A DNA stretch of 64,000 nt from Hygrophila difformis (Eukaryota > Streptophyta > Magnoliopsida > Lamiales > Acanthaceae). The stretch covers positions 27,158,174 to 27,222,173 of the forward strand of contig JAOANR010000010.1 of the NCBI GenBank assembly GCA_030278955.1. Reading direction: 5' to 3'. A program made the position numbers and the translations under genes. Positions 26,173 to 37,800 of this stretch are shown here, one piece after another. The notes beneath the pieces are model-generated. The model did no database searches and had not been told where the DNA came from. It saw only the letters and a program-made list of their open reading frames with translations. The first letter of the stretch is position 1. Each line of letters begins with the position of its first letter.

Positions 26173-26177
26173 CCTTT
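26173..26177. other. Target-site duplication CCTTT, left side of the outer element
   Basis: CCTTT here and at 47561-47565 flanks the outer element exactly. A 5-bp duplication is what an LTR-retrotransposon integrase makes. Confidence 0.9.
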
Positions 26178-29100
26178 TATAACACTCTATAAAATTTTAA
26201 ACAAAATTAAAAAAATTTAAATAAATAAATATTCTAAATTTCCCATTAAATTTTAAACATTTTAAGAGGATGATATATTTTCGAAACAAAGACTATTTAA
26301 TCGGATTTAATATAAATTAATTAGTCATTTTAAACCTAAATTCCCCACCTGCATTGTAGCGCAAATTAAATCCTAATCGCGTAATGGGCGGACGCCGAGA
26401 ACTTTGGAGTATAGATCCATTACTTTATAAATGTTGGATTAATTAATAATGAAGGACTATATTATAAAATTATTCATTATGATTGGATTTAATCATTATA
26501 AAATTAAACTCATTTATGGAAATCAATGATGATCCTTTTATTTAAATAAATTATTCAATTAGGAGATTTGAATTATTTTAAGTTCATAGATTTTAATTGC
26601 AAGAGTATGATTTAATTTAAAAGATGTATTAAAATGTAGGATGAACCCCTATGACTTGTTTAAAGTACATGGCTAATTAGATTATGAAATTAACAAGTGA
26701 TCGAATGGTAATTAATAAAATTATCCAATTTAAGGGATTGAAGTCTCGAATCATTTTACTAATGACAACAATTTAATAAGTGATTTAATACATTAAACCC
26801 ATTAAATTAAATTACAAGTGCAAAGACCATTCGAAATTAAATTAAGTTCCTATAATTAAATCACAATACTTAACACATGTCCGACTTCCAATTGAGATGG
26901 TCCCGAATTAAGGAATGTGGGGTATTCAGTATTGGATTACTCGACTAACGATTCCGGGTTGTTAAATAAATTAAGTCCATAATTTAAACAATTAAGGTAG
27001 TCAATTAAGCTTGATTTGGGCCAATATATTATTTGATCCAACAAGACAAATAAATACAAAAATGGAGCCCAAATAACAAACCAAGCCCAACCCTTTTTGC
27101 AACCCTAGGACAAAACCCTAACCCTAAAGTGTACAGCCGGCGCCGCCGCCACTCCGGCGCCGCCATCGCCGCCGGCGATGCCTCCGGCAACACCTCCTCA
27201 TGCCCTTTATCGGATTCCAGCCGTCACCACCACCGGGATCCGCCAACACAACACCTCCAGCCAAGATCCCTCCACCACCGCAGCCACCTTACCACCACGC
27301 CGCCACCAGCATAGGCCGGGCAGCCTCGCCGCCCTCCTCCACCCTCATCTCATCAACCACCACCACCACCTCTCCGTAAATCCATAAATCGGAAACCAAA
27401 ACAAAGGAGAAAGAGAAGAGGAAAAAGGGAGAAGGCCGAAGCCATCACCGCCGAGCTCGCCGCCGCCGGCCACTGGTTTCGAATCCTCCATTTCCGCCTC
27501 CACCCGAACACCACCATCTTCCCTCCCCCATCGGCAACACCGCAGTCACCAAACCACCACCCCAACCGCGGCTTTCACCTCTGCCACCTCGCGCCACCCA
27601 CTGCACCACCTCCATCCTCCAATGTCATCCCGGAAGCCACCACCGCCTCGGGTCCACAACAGGAAACGGACCACAAAACCGAGAGTGAAAAGAAGAAGAG
27701 AGTGAGAAGAAGTAGAAGAGGAAGGGGACAGAGGCCGAGAAGAGATCCGAGGGAGGGAGGCGAGGACAGCCGCCAGCAGCCTCCGCCGTGCGCCGCCGCT
27801 TCCGGCCGCTCCTTCGTCGCCGGCGGGATTGATGGGAGGAAGACAAAAGAAAACAAAGGAAAAGAAAAAAAATAAAGAAAGAAGGGGAAAGAGGAGAAAC
27901 ATGCGTGAGAGGGGGGGGGGGGGACGAGACAGACAAAATAATCTCAAAGGGGAATAGGGCAGCTTTTGACTAAGGAAAATCAGGAGTAATAAATGCAGAC
28001 AGGAGTGAAAAAAAGGAAAAAGGGGTAAAGTGGGAATTAAGAAAAATTGCAGATAAAACAAAGCTGCAGGATGGCCTATATAAATGCCTCACCAGCAAAG
28101 AAAATATTTCACCCCCAACTCTCCATTTTTCACGCCATTCCAGTCCAATTTTCCTAGTTCTGCCGATTGCTTTTCATTGTCTAGTTTTTAGTTTAGTGTT
28201 GAAGAATTTCTATTAGCTCGTTAAAAATATAATGGTAGTGCCTTGAGAGTGGAACTTTTGCTATTTGATCCAAAGGAGTATTAGAGCTCGGAGAGAGTTA
28301 TTACAGATAGCTAGTTCGTGTTAGTGCTCGGGTAAGATTTATTAAATTGGAAAATTTTAGTATTATTTCCATTAAAATATCATTATAGCAAATGATGTTT
28401 AATATTATAATTTTTGCTAGTCAAACAGCTGTAAAAGGATATCTGCTCGTAGGCCTGTGCGTGTGTTGAGTTCCATTCTCCCCACGGTGACTGTAAGTAG
28501 ATTTTTACTCTTTGGAGTAAGCCTTAAATTATTTAGCTTAAGCATAAATTTTAAATACAGTTTTCTTATTTTTAAATTTATGCTTATAGCTCCCTACTGT
28601 TTTTGGATTACTGGTATGCTATTTTACTGTGCTTTATACTGTTCGCAACTATTCTCAAATCCTACGGATTTTTGAGCTCATTGTTACGGGGGCTGGGTCT
28701 GGGTATGGGTCGGCTGCCCAACTCCTACGTTGCTGTTGCACTTAATCGCCACACGGGGACTCTTGGGGCTATCCAGGCGGTTCCATATCTGATTCCAGTG
28801 GTGGGTTACGAGGAAATTTCTTACCTCCCCCACACCCTTGCGTGTATGTCAGATTTGGGCCCCGTTTGGGCACCTGCACATCACAGTGGCTGAGATTCTA
28901 CATCTCGGTAACGCATATTGCTGTATTATCTGTTCCCGGGTTTATATTAATATTGTCTTTATGTACAAATTATTCTCGTTTTTAGCATACCATTACCATA
29001 ACTGTTGTCTTTAAATTATTTCTGCTACCCAACCTCCTCCGGGAGTAAACTTCTACTTACTCAGCGATTGTTTTCGCTGACTCTACACTTGTCACCATTT

Positions 29101-29785
29101 CCTTTCAGGTTTCGGATCTGCAAGGTTCGTTAGAGCATATTTTGCACGGGCACGGTACGGGGTAATATTTATAAGAATGAATATTTTAAAAAAAAATCCC
29201 CTTTGGGGTTAGAACTTATTTCTTGGCATAGCTAAATTTTTATAAGGCAAAGACAAATTTTTATGAAGCCTTGGAAATTATGTATCGAGCGAAAATAAAT
29301 ATTTGGGTTTTATCCCGTTTATGCAAACATGGTACACTACTGTTCAAACAATGCATTTTTGCGTTTAGCGGTGTTATTTTTGAAATACGAGATAGTCAAC
29401 CCCTTATTATAATATTTTTGAAATACGAGGTACAACCTCTTTTAAAATAAAAATTTCCATGGATTTATTCCATTCCTATTATTGAGCTCATTTGAGGAAT
29501 GCGTTCCTCCATTTTGGTTGTACAAATCAACCGTTTGGTTACGCTATACCAAACATTTTTATTTAGCTTATTTTATACTCGTTACGGTATTATAAGCTTT
29601 TGTGCAGAGTATGTGCTAACTTGCCCGGAAAGTGGTTAGCATATGCATTAAACTCTGATTTTCTGCACTTATTATTTTTAGCCTTAGCGTATTTTGGGCG
29701 GTCCGGAATACGTGGCGGTAGCACCCCACCCATTGTTCCCGCACTTTTCTTCCGCTGCATCCTTAGGGAAAATGGGGGTGTTACA
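26178..29785 (+). repeat. 5' LTR of the outer element (3608 bp)
   Basis: Starts TATAACACTC and ends GGGTGTTACA. It matches 43920-47560 along its whole length, with roughly 20 differences noted by eye. The first 950 bp are AT-rich; 27120-27900 is GC-rich with CCG/CCA repeats; a TATA box lies at 28075-28086. Frames in the GC-rich part are not conserved genes. Confidence 0.93.
28075..28086 (+). promoter_or_regulatory. TATA box in the 5' LTR of the outer element
   Basis: CCTATATAAATG stands between the GC-rich block and the R-U5-like part of the LTR. The same sequence is at 45850-45861 in the 3' LTR. Confidence 0.6.
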
Positions 29786-29788
29786 GAT

Positions 29789-29800
29789 TGGTATCAGAGC
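29789..29800 (+). other. Primer-binding site of the outer element
   Basis: TGGTATCAGAGC, three bases after the LTR end, complementary to the 3' end of initiator tRNA-Met. Confidence 0.9.
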
Positions 29801-30249
29801 ATTTTGCTCTTGGAATTTGTGCATTTAAATTATTTAAAATTTATGCACCAGAAATTATTTTGAAAGCCCTATGGCTATGCAAGTAGTGTATTTAAATTAT
29901 TAAATTTTTACACGAAAAGCCTTGGAAGTATTTTTACAATGGGAAGATGTGCATTCAAATTACTTAAGTTTTGGGCACATGAGAGATTATTTTAAAGCAT
30001 GGTTGCTATGCTAGTAGTGCATTTGAAATTTTTAAAATTTGTGCACGAAGGAATTATTTTTGAAGCATTTTTGCCCAAGGAAGTAGTGCATTTAAATTAT
30101 TACAATTTTTGCACGAAAATAATTTTTGAAAAGACTATGCCAAGTATTTTAAAAGTTATATTTGGGGATGGGAACACACACACATTATGCATATAGGCAC
30201 GAGCAGAATTTTGGTTGTTATAAGTTATTCTGACAAGGGTTTTTCCCAG
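29801..30249 (+). repeat. Leader of the outer element, degenerate repeats of about 60 bp
   Basis: The motif TAGTGCATTTAAATTATT with a following TTTGTGCACGAA and TTATTTTTGAA recurs at about 29815, 29885, 29950, 30015 and 30085 with substitutions. No gene is contained. Confidence 0.7.
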
Positions 30250-30696
30250 ATGTCGGACCAGGCACTTTCGGCATTTAGTGACACCGTGGCCCACTTGACT
30301 AGGGACGTGGCCAGGCTCGAGCACAAAGTCTGCGGCCTTGAGGCCAAGAAAGCCCAATTGAGGGCAAGGCTGAAGGAGGTGGAAGCTCAGGTGGAGACCG
30401 AAACTCGCCTGAGGGTGCAGATGCAGGACTACCTCGAGGCTGTCGCTCAGCGACAGGATGGCGAGATTGCGAGACAGCGACAGAGGATCGCTGCGCTGGA
30501 GACACACACCATCTCGCTCTTCAAGGAGCTTCACCATCTTCGGACCGAGTGGGGACCCGAGGGGTGGATGCGCACGGACATACTAGACCGTATTCATAAG
30601 TACACTTCTATGGAGAACGCGCCCGCGTCCACCAGTGCAGCGGCAGCTGGGGAACCCGCGCAAGAGGGGTCAGACCACGAGGGATCCGACGAGTAG
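30250..30696 (+). CDS. Coiled-coil ORF of the outer retroelement, function unknown
   Basis: 148 codons from the ATG of MSDQALSAFSDTV. The frame is open further upstream, but this methionine starts the composition typical of a protein. Residues about 10-95 are rich in E, K, R, A, Q and L with hydrophobic residues at heptad spacing (HLTRDVARLEHKV, ALETHTISLFKELHHL), so a long coiled coil is expected. The C-terminus is alanine/serine-rich and acidic. No zinc knuckle or catalytic motif is seen, so it is not a normal Gag. It is the only coding candidate of the element and sits where the inner element has an analogous short coiled-coil ORF (34291-34626). Codon use is more GC-rich than its surroundings. 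Whether it is translated is unknown. Confidence 0.6.
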   Translation: MSDQALSAFSDTVAHLTRDVARLEHKVCGLEAKKAQLRARLKEVEAQVETETRLRVQMQDYLEAVAQRQDGEIARQRQRIAALETHTISLFKELHHLRTEWGPEGWMRTDILDRIHKYTSMENAPASTSAAAAGEPAQEGSDHEGSDE

Positions 30697-31268
30697 GATG
30701 AGGGACTCGGTCGTTTCCTTCATGAGCCGTCTACCACCTATCTCTAGCTACCTTCACGTATCAGATTTCCTTAGTATCTAGTTCCCAGAACCTAGTCGCT
30801 TTATTTAGGACCTATTATGTAGACGATGCCTACAGTAGATGACGGTATTTGCACTTAGTTTTACTTTTGTCATCGGTAAGATCTCGGGGACGTTTACCCC
30901 AACAGTAGATCTACCAAATCACGGCGTTATATCGAACCGGCCTTGAGCCATTTTGCGTTATCGGATATATAACTGAGTTTCTACTGTCATGCTTTGCTCT
31001 AGCATTATTTATAAGCTTAATTAAGGTTATGCCTTAGGCTTGTAAGAACACGATTTATGTGTTAACCACGATAATCACACGAATAACCAAGAATAAGAAT
31101 TTTTTTCTAAATATTATGTGGTCTTAAAGATAAGACGCGAGTGTCGAGTAAGGGCACCAAAGAGATTTTTAAACTCACCACGAGTTCTATAAAATATTTA
31201 CGAAGTTTCCCTAAATTCTTGTGCCGAATGGACAAGGGAAGTTAAAAAAAAAAAATTTTACCAAAAAT
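30697..31268 (+). other. Non-coding interior of the outer element, left part
   Basis: No open frame or recognised domain. It ends at ATTCT (31269-31273), the target duplication of the inner element. Confidence 0.6.
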
Positions 31269-31273
31269 ATTCT

Positions 31274-33875
31274 TGTAATACCCGAGAATTTTCCAACATA
31301 AAATAAAACAATAATTAAATAAATAAATAATAAATAAAATGAATACTATAAATAAATAAACCAATCCAGCAAATAAAAGAAATGAATAAAGATAAGGAAA
31401 TGAGAAATGAGATTTTTACTTAAAAAGGAATTAAAGGAATTTAATTCAATAAAAGGATGGATAAATGGTACACCAAAACCCGACACTAATGAACTCGAGT
31501 ATTCGAGTCCAAAACATCCAATTAGACTGAGAATAAAATTAGAGAGAAAGTAAGAACCCGAATATACCCCGGGAATCGGAATTCGGGAGCATAGAGGGAT
31601 AGAAACCCGAAAGAGAGGCGGAAAAGCACGACGGATCGCACGACCCGCCCGGACCGAAGTCCAGGCGAAGACGGCGCGGTGGCCGCGCGCCCAATGGGGA
31701 AAACCGCGCCACGACCGCGCCACCCCACAGATTTGGTTGTTGCGTGAATCTCTCACCCGAACGCGGATTTTTCGACTTTCGGTTGAACATCTCTCGACTC
31801 CAGACTTCTAGGTCGGTTGTGGACGCCCTAGGGATTGAGAATTCTATAAATAAGCCCCTTGGGAGCCCCGAACAAGTTTACAAAACCCTAAAACATTCTA
31901 TACGTTCGAAACCCTAAATCCGGAGTCGTCGGAGGCACGAAACCAAGACGAACGCTGTTGGACGAATTTCTCTACAGATCTCCATAGTCGTGGTAAGTCT
32001 CGATCCAATCTTTATTCAATAAACGATTCGAAAACGAATCCTAATCATCTCCTTTTTCTTTCTACACCCCCGTATCGAATCTAGATCGTAGAACCCGACG
32101 AACGGAGAGGAGAAACGGTGATCTGGAAGCCACGCCTCCGAATTGGTCATTCCCGACGTTCATAAACTCAGTAAGTTAACCTTACATGGTTTTGGGAGAT
32201 TTTAAAACATTCGAAACCTAAAAGATATGACAAGAATCATGAATCTGTCCACTTTTGCTTTCCTACCGGCGCAACAGAATTGTTGAATTTTTCCGACCTT
32301 TAAAACGAACTCAAACGGAAAAACTTAAAAGACGAAAAACGTTCCTAAGACTTAGACCTAGCTACTGTAAAAATTTTAGAATTTTTGGAGTTGATTTGAT
32401 ATGTGAAAACCCGTTGAAACCGAACTGTTTGATTTTAGATCTTGAAATCTTGGACAGAACTTAGGAATGATCTTGATCACGTTTTTGACATAGGATCTAG
32501 GCTGTTTTAGATCTTTGGCCGAACATGAAAGTTGTAGATAAATGTCTTAAGATGATCCCTGTCAAATTTCATTAAATTTGGAGTTGAATTGATATGGTAG
32601 AAATTGAAATCTTTGATCTGTGATGTACTAAACTCGGACAGATTTCTTCTTATGTGAAAATTGGCGTTTTTGACCTACTTAGGTATCTCGGATTGAAAAA
32701 GTTAAAACACGAAAGTTGTAGATCTTGATGTTTCCGAGTCAGATATGAAATTTTGGAATTTTCGGAATTAAGTCTGATTTTAGACGAATTTTGGAGTAAA
32801 CTGTGATCTACCGAAACGAAATTTTGAAATCTTGTTGAAACATGGAATTAACCTTTGGGGTTGAAACGAATTGAGATATTGTTTCTAAATTAATACATTG
32901 GAAGGCAGATTTTTAAAAACTAAATCCCCTTACAAACTTGATAAATTAAAATTAGGGGTGAGTGCTCTGCAGGGTGCCCCCTAACGATTCACTTCGTGCC
33001 GTAATGGACGATGGTGACCCCGCGCGCTATACTTGAAATGTGATATTGCCAAAACGGCGAAACTTAGAGCCTACACTCTCGTGAATATCCGTATGGGTTT
33101 CCCGAGGCTCCGGAGTGGTACTGGGTATGGCTGATACGGCTGCGGCCGCGGGGCTACCGGCTAAACTTGTTGACATCGAGATTTTTATCGTGAAACTTTG
33201 AAATACCAAATCGGGAATGTAATGGGGATTCTAAATTAAATTAAACTAGAGTAAATGATATTGTTGTCAAATTAAATTATTTAAATGCTTTATTTAAGTT
33301 ATGGCTATTATTTTGAACCATGTGATCGGTGTTATTAAATAGAGCCTGAGATAAATTATGCTATTGGATATGGATTAAATGAAACTAAATATTATGTTAT
33401 TATCATGCTTTTGTTAAATTATTAAACTTATGGCTTTTAAACCCTACAGTCATGCATGTGTTAACTTACTCAGCAATTTTGCTGACCAAAACCATTTTTA
33501 TCCCTTTCTTTACAGAACATGTGGAATGAGCCTGTATGAGCACGAATCATGCATGGGATTTTGGGGATTGTTATTTTGCTTTTAAATTTCGTACTTAGAC
33601 TATATTATGAACGGGCCTGTTTAACCCGTGTTTTGGCCATGTCGGCCCTTTTTATATTTTCCGCTGCGATACTGTACTAAACTAAATATTTCCGCTGCGC
33701 TATGCTATTATTAATTTTGAATTATATTGTATGGGCTATTTTGAATGCTTTAAATGTTTTAAACACTGCTATACCTAGCCTTGCATCTCTTTAGTAAGCT
33801 CGAAGAAACCGTGTCTTACTAGGGAGATGTGGCGGTGACATCCCGACCTGGGTTACCAAAAACCGGGGTGTTACA
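31274..33875 (+). repeat. 5' LTR of the chromovirus (2602 bp)
   Basis: Starts TGTAATACCC and ends GGGTGTTACA. A TATA box CTATAAATAAG lies at 31844-31854, just after a GC-rich block (31600-31740). Nearly identical to 39851-42452. Confidence 0.95.
31844..31854 (+). promoter_or_regulatory. TATA box in the chromovirus 5' LTR
   Basis: CTATAAATAAG in the U3-like part; a start of transcription near 31880 would be expected. The copy in the 3' LTR is at 40421-40431. Confidence 0.65.
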
Positions 33876-33878
33876 AGT

Positions 33879-33890
33879 TGGTATCAGAGC
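33879..33890 (+). other. Primer-binding site of the chromovirus
   Basis: TGGTATCAGAGC three bases after the 5' LTR, complementary to initiator tRNA-Met. Confidence 0.92.
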
Positions 33891-34290
33891 CCGGCTATTT
33901 TTAAACTATTATTTTTAAACCATTACTATTTTTAAACTATTATTTAAACCATTATTATTTTTAAACTATTATCTTTAAACCATTAATACTTGTAAACTAT
34001 TATTAATATTTTGACTATTATTTTAAATTTTAAATTTTTATTTCCATGGAGAAATTTTATTTTAAAACCCATGGGAAAAATATATATGGTGCATTAAATT
34101 ATTATTGGGGGGAAGTATCATTTGCATATGCATGTTGCATCTCTGCTATGAACTTAGAATCTTTGCGAAACTTGAACTTAGCATCTTGGCGAAACTTGAA
34201 CTTAGAATCTTGGAAACTCGAACTTAGAATCTTGGCGAATTGAACTTAGAATCTTGGCGAATATTAACTTAGATCTCTTGCTTGCGCTAG
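33891..34290 (+). repeat. Leader of the chromovirus with two short tandem-repeat arrays
   Basis: From 33900 to 34015 the unit TTTTTAAACTATTA/TTAAACCATTA is repeated with variation. From 34145 to 34270 the unit CTTAGAATCTTGGCGAAACT repeats about five times. No gene is present. Confidence 0.75.
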
Positions 34291-34626
34291 ATGGCTAGTC
34301 AAGACATGATGCAGTTGTTGGTCAGGATGATGAGCGTTCATCTCGATTCCCACCAAACCCTAGAGCAAATGAAGTACCGTATGGCTCAATTGGAGGCCAA
34401 TTTACATCACATGGGCAACTTGAGAGAGGCGGATCATCACCGCATAAACCAACTCGAGCGCCAAGTCCAAACCCTCACTACACAAAACTTAATACTAAAG
34501 GAATACATCGATGCCCACGGGCAAGACTTAAACACTATCTTTGACGACCTACTACCGCCGAGTTCGGAGGAGGAAGATCCGGAGGAAGATCCTGCTACCC
34601 CGCCGAGAGACGTCATGAGGCACTAG
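34291..34626 (+). CDS. Short coiled-coil ORF upstream of gag in the chromovirus
   Basis: 111 codons, ATG to stop. Residues about 1-75 look helical with heptad hydrophobics (LLVRMMSVHLDSHQTLEQM, RINQLERQVQTLTTQN), then an acidic, proline-containing tail (SSEEEDPEEDPATPP). There is no zinc knuckle, protease or membrane segment. It lies between the primer site and gag, separated from gag-pol by about 260 bp, and has the same layout as the 148-codon ORF of the outer element (coiled coil then acidic tail). I cannot assign a function. Candidate roles such as RNA or Gag binding are inference only. Confidence 0.6.
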   Translation: MASQDMMQLLVRMMSVHLDSHQTLEQMKYRMAQLEANLHHMGNLREADHHRINQLERQVQTLTTQNLILKEYIDAHGQDLNTIFDDLLPPSSEEEDPEEDPATPPRDVMRH

Positions 34627-34887
34627 AGATTCTACTATTAGACATTGTTTTGCTAGAAAAATATTTCTACTTTTGTACTAAAATTTCTTTTGAGGAAATA
34701 AAATGCCCGAGTTATTTTTTTAAATCAAAACAAAACAAGACAAAATAAAATAAAACCCGAAGCATACGATGCTTCTTAATCCGAACAAAGCACCACGTGC
34801 TAAATTACTACGCACATATACATTCATAGAAATTGCTTAGACTATATGCTAAATTCATCAGTCCTAAACTATCCTATTTGCACCAGA

Positions 34888-37800
34888 ATGGCACCCAGAG
34901 GAAGAGGAAGAGGAAGAACTCAAACCACTTCCCAAACCACCACTGAGATACCTACTGAAACACCACCAAACGTCACTGAACCAATTCAACCTGATGAGGA
35001 ACAACCCCAAGGTGCGCAGGACGCCCCCGCACCGAACAATGTGGGTGATCGTCTTAGGACGATAGAGGAAGTGTTGATTGCGCTCGGAAACGCGCAAGTC
35101 AACCAGGGACAAGCTGCGGCGGTACCTCCGCCCCAAGCTCGCCCTAACTACCTAGCGATGGTGAATCCCTACCAGCCGCCCCACTATGCTGGTGAGGAGG
35201 ATCCAGCTAAACTGGAGGAATGGATCCGGACTTTTGACAAGCTGCTAGGAGCGGTCAAATGTCCGGAAGGAGAAAGGGTACATGTCGCTTCATACTACTT
35301 GGGAGGCGAAGCTGACGACTGGTGGCAAGCAACGCAAGCCAAACTAACTGAAGATGACGAGCCTTACTCGTGGATGGAGATGATGGAACTACTCAGGGAT
35401 CGATTCTATCCCTTGAGTACCAAAGCTGCCATGTACGAAGAATTCCTGTCATTGAAGCAAGGAAGCCAAACGGTGCAGGAATACTACACCCGCTTTAAGG
35501 AGCTGGTGAGGTTCGCACCAAGGCTAGTGCCTACTGATGCGGAAAAGGCACAGAAGTTCGAGATGGGACTGAACCTGTCTGTGCGCGAGGTGATCGCGGG
35601 GGTACACTACCCCGATTTGCAAGCCGTATACGATCGCGCTGTAGCGGTAGCACGCGTGCAGCAGCTGAAAAGGAGGGTGAGTGGGGAGTCCAGCAGGGGT
35701 CCTCAGGACAAGAGAAGCCGAGACTCAAGAAACGAGAACAACACTGGAAGGAACGAGCAGCGCAGAGGGTCGAATAGGCCCCAACAAAACAACACGGGAA
35801 GGAGGTTCAATCAAGAAGATCCGGTACCGCCTTGCCCGCGATGTGGACGACCACATCTGGCAAGGGGATGCCCGCAACAAGGCGCTTGTTACCGATGCGG
35901 TCGAATGGGTCACGTTCGACGGGAATGTCGAACTAGGCTCGAGAACATAACGAAAAGGGACGATTTGGTCGCGGGGCAAGAACAGCCTCAAAACCAAAAC
36001 GGTCAAAATGGCAATAACCAAGGACACAGACACCCTCAAAAAAGGCCGCAAAACCAGAACCAGAACCAACGACCTCCGCCCCCGCAGAATCAAAACCAAC
36101 AGCAAAACCAACAGCAGAATGCGAATCAGCAGGGCAATCAGGGACGCCCTATGGGGAGGCTGAATGTGGTAAACCAAGCGGACGTGCCTGCGCAAGGAGA
36201 AGTGATGGCAGGTACATTTCACGTTTTGAATACACCCCTTAGAATTTTATTTGATTCTGGAGCTAGTTGCTCAATTATTGCATCAAGGATAGTGCCTGAG
36301 TTAGATCTACCTAAGTGCGAGAGAATTAGCTTAGGAATTCAATTGCCTTCTGGAGAAGTAGTGTCTTGCTCTAAACGATATAACGGAATTCCTATAGTGA
36401 TAAAGAACGTAGAATTCTTCGCGAACTTGGTAGAATTTAACTTAAGAGACTTTGACATCATACTGGGGATGGATTGGCTATCCCAGTATAAAGCGGTGAT
36501 CGAATGCCAAAAACAAAAGATCACCTTGTCAAAAAGTAGGGGAAAGAGAGTTATCTTTTACTCTCAGCCCCCTAAGAAAAGTAACAAAATCGTTAGTGCA
36601 CTTAAACTAAGTAACTTGATGCGTAAGGGGTATGAACTATATGCGTGCTATGTGCACAACCTTGAGGCGGAAGAGAACAAGGTTGATAGCATACCAGTGG
36701 TAAGAGAATACCCGGACGTGTTCCCTGAAGACGTTCCGGGCATGCCACCTGAGAGAGATCTTGAATTCACGATAGATCTCATTCCGGGGACAGAGCCTGT
36801 CTCAAAAGCTCCGTACCGGATGGCACCACTGGAAATGAAGGAGTTAAAGGAACAACTCGAGGAGCTATTGGGAAAAGGTTACATAAGACCGAGTACGTCC
36901 CCTTGGGGAGCACCGGTTTTGTTTGTCAAGAAGAAAGACGGAGGATTACGTCTTTGCATAGATTACCGAGGACTAAACCAAGTGACCATTAAGAATAAAT
37001 ACCCCCTACCGAGAATAGAGGATCTGTTTGATCAACTGAAGGGAGCTTCAGTATTCTCGAAGATCGATTTGCGATCTGGGTATCATCAATTGAGGATTGC
37101 CGAGAAGGACATTCCAAAGACGGCGTTTCGAACGCGATATGGCCATTACGAGTTCACAGTGTTATCCTTCGGGTTAACAAATGCTCCGGCCATGTTCATG
37201 AATCTCATGAACAACGTGTTCCGAGAATTGTCAGATCAGTGCGTCGTAGTGTTCATCGACGACATCCTGATCTACTCGAAGAGCGAGGAGGAGCATGCGA
37301 AGCACTTACATCAAGTGTTGGAAATCTTGCGAAGAAATCAGCTATACGGCAAGCTGTCGAAATGTGACTTCTGGCTGAAAGAAGTGGCATTCCTCGGACA
37401 CATAGTATCTGCTGATGGAGTATCAGTGGATCCGGCAAAAGTCTCTGTCGTAACTGAATGGGCAACTCCGAAGAGTCCAACGGAAATAAGGAGTTTCCTT
37501 GGATTAGCCGGATACTATAGACGATTTGTGAAGGACTTTTCAAGGATTGCACGTTCTTTGACCCAGCTACTTAAGAAAGGAGCAAAATACGAGTGGACCG
37601 AAGCATGTGAGGCATCGTTTCAAGAGCTAAAGAAACGACTCACAACTACACCCGTATTAACATTACCATCAGAGAATGGTGACTTCAAAGTATATAGCGA
37701 TGCTTCGAAGGAAGGTTTAGGTTGTGTCTTGATGCAAGACTCGAGAGTCGTAGCCTATGCATCACGCCAACTAAAACCTCACGAGGAAAATTATCCGACA

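Noticed and set aside
27353..28061. Minus-strand frames of 70-171 codons in the GC-rich part of the outer LTR, repeated at 45131-45836
   Set aside because: They lie inside LTRs in low-complexity CCG/CT sequence, overlap each other in several frames and show no domain. They are composition artefacts.
31346..31790. Overlapping minus-strand frames of 68-136 codons, repeated at 39923-40367
   Set aside because: Antisense frames within the chromovirus LTR; both copies are kept only because the LTRs are young.
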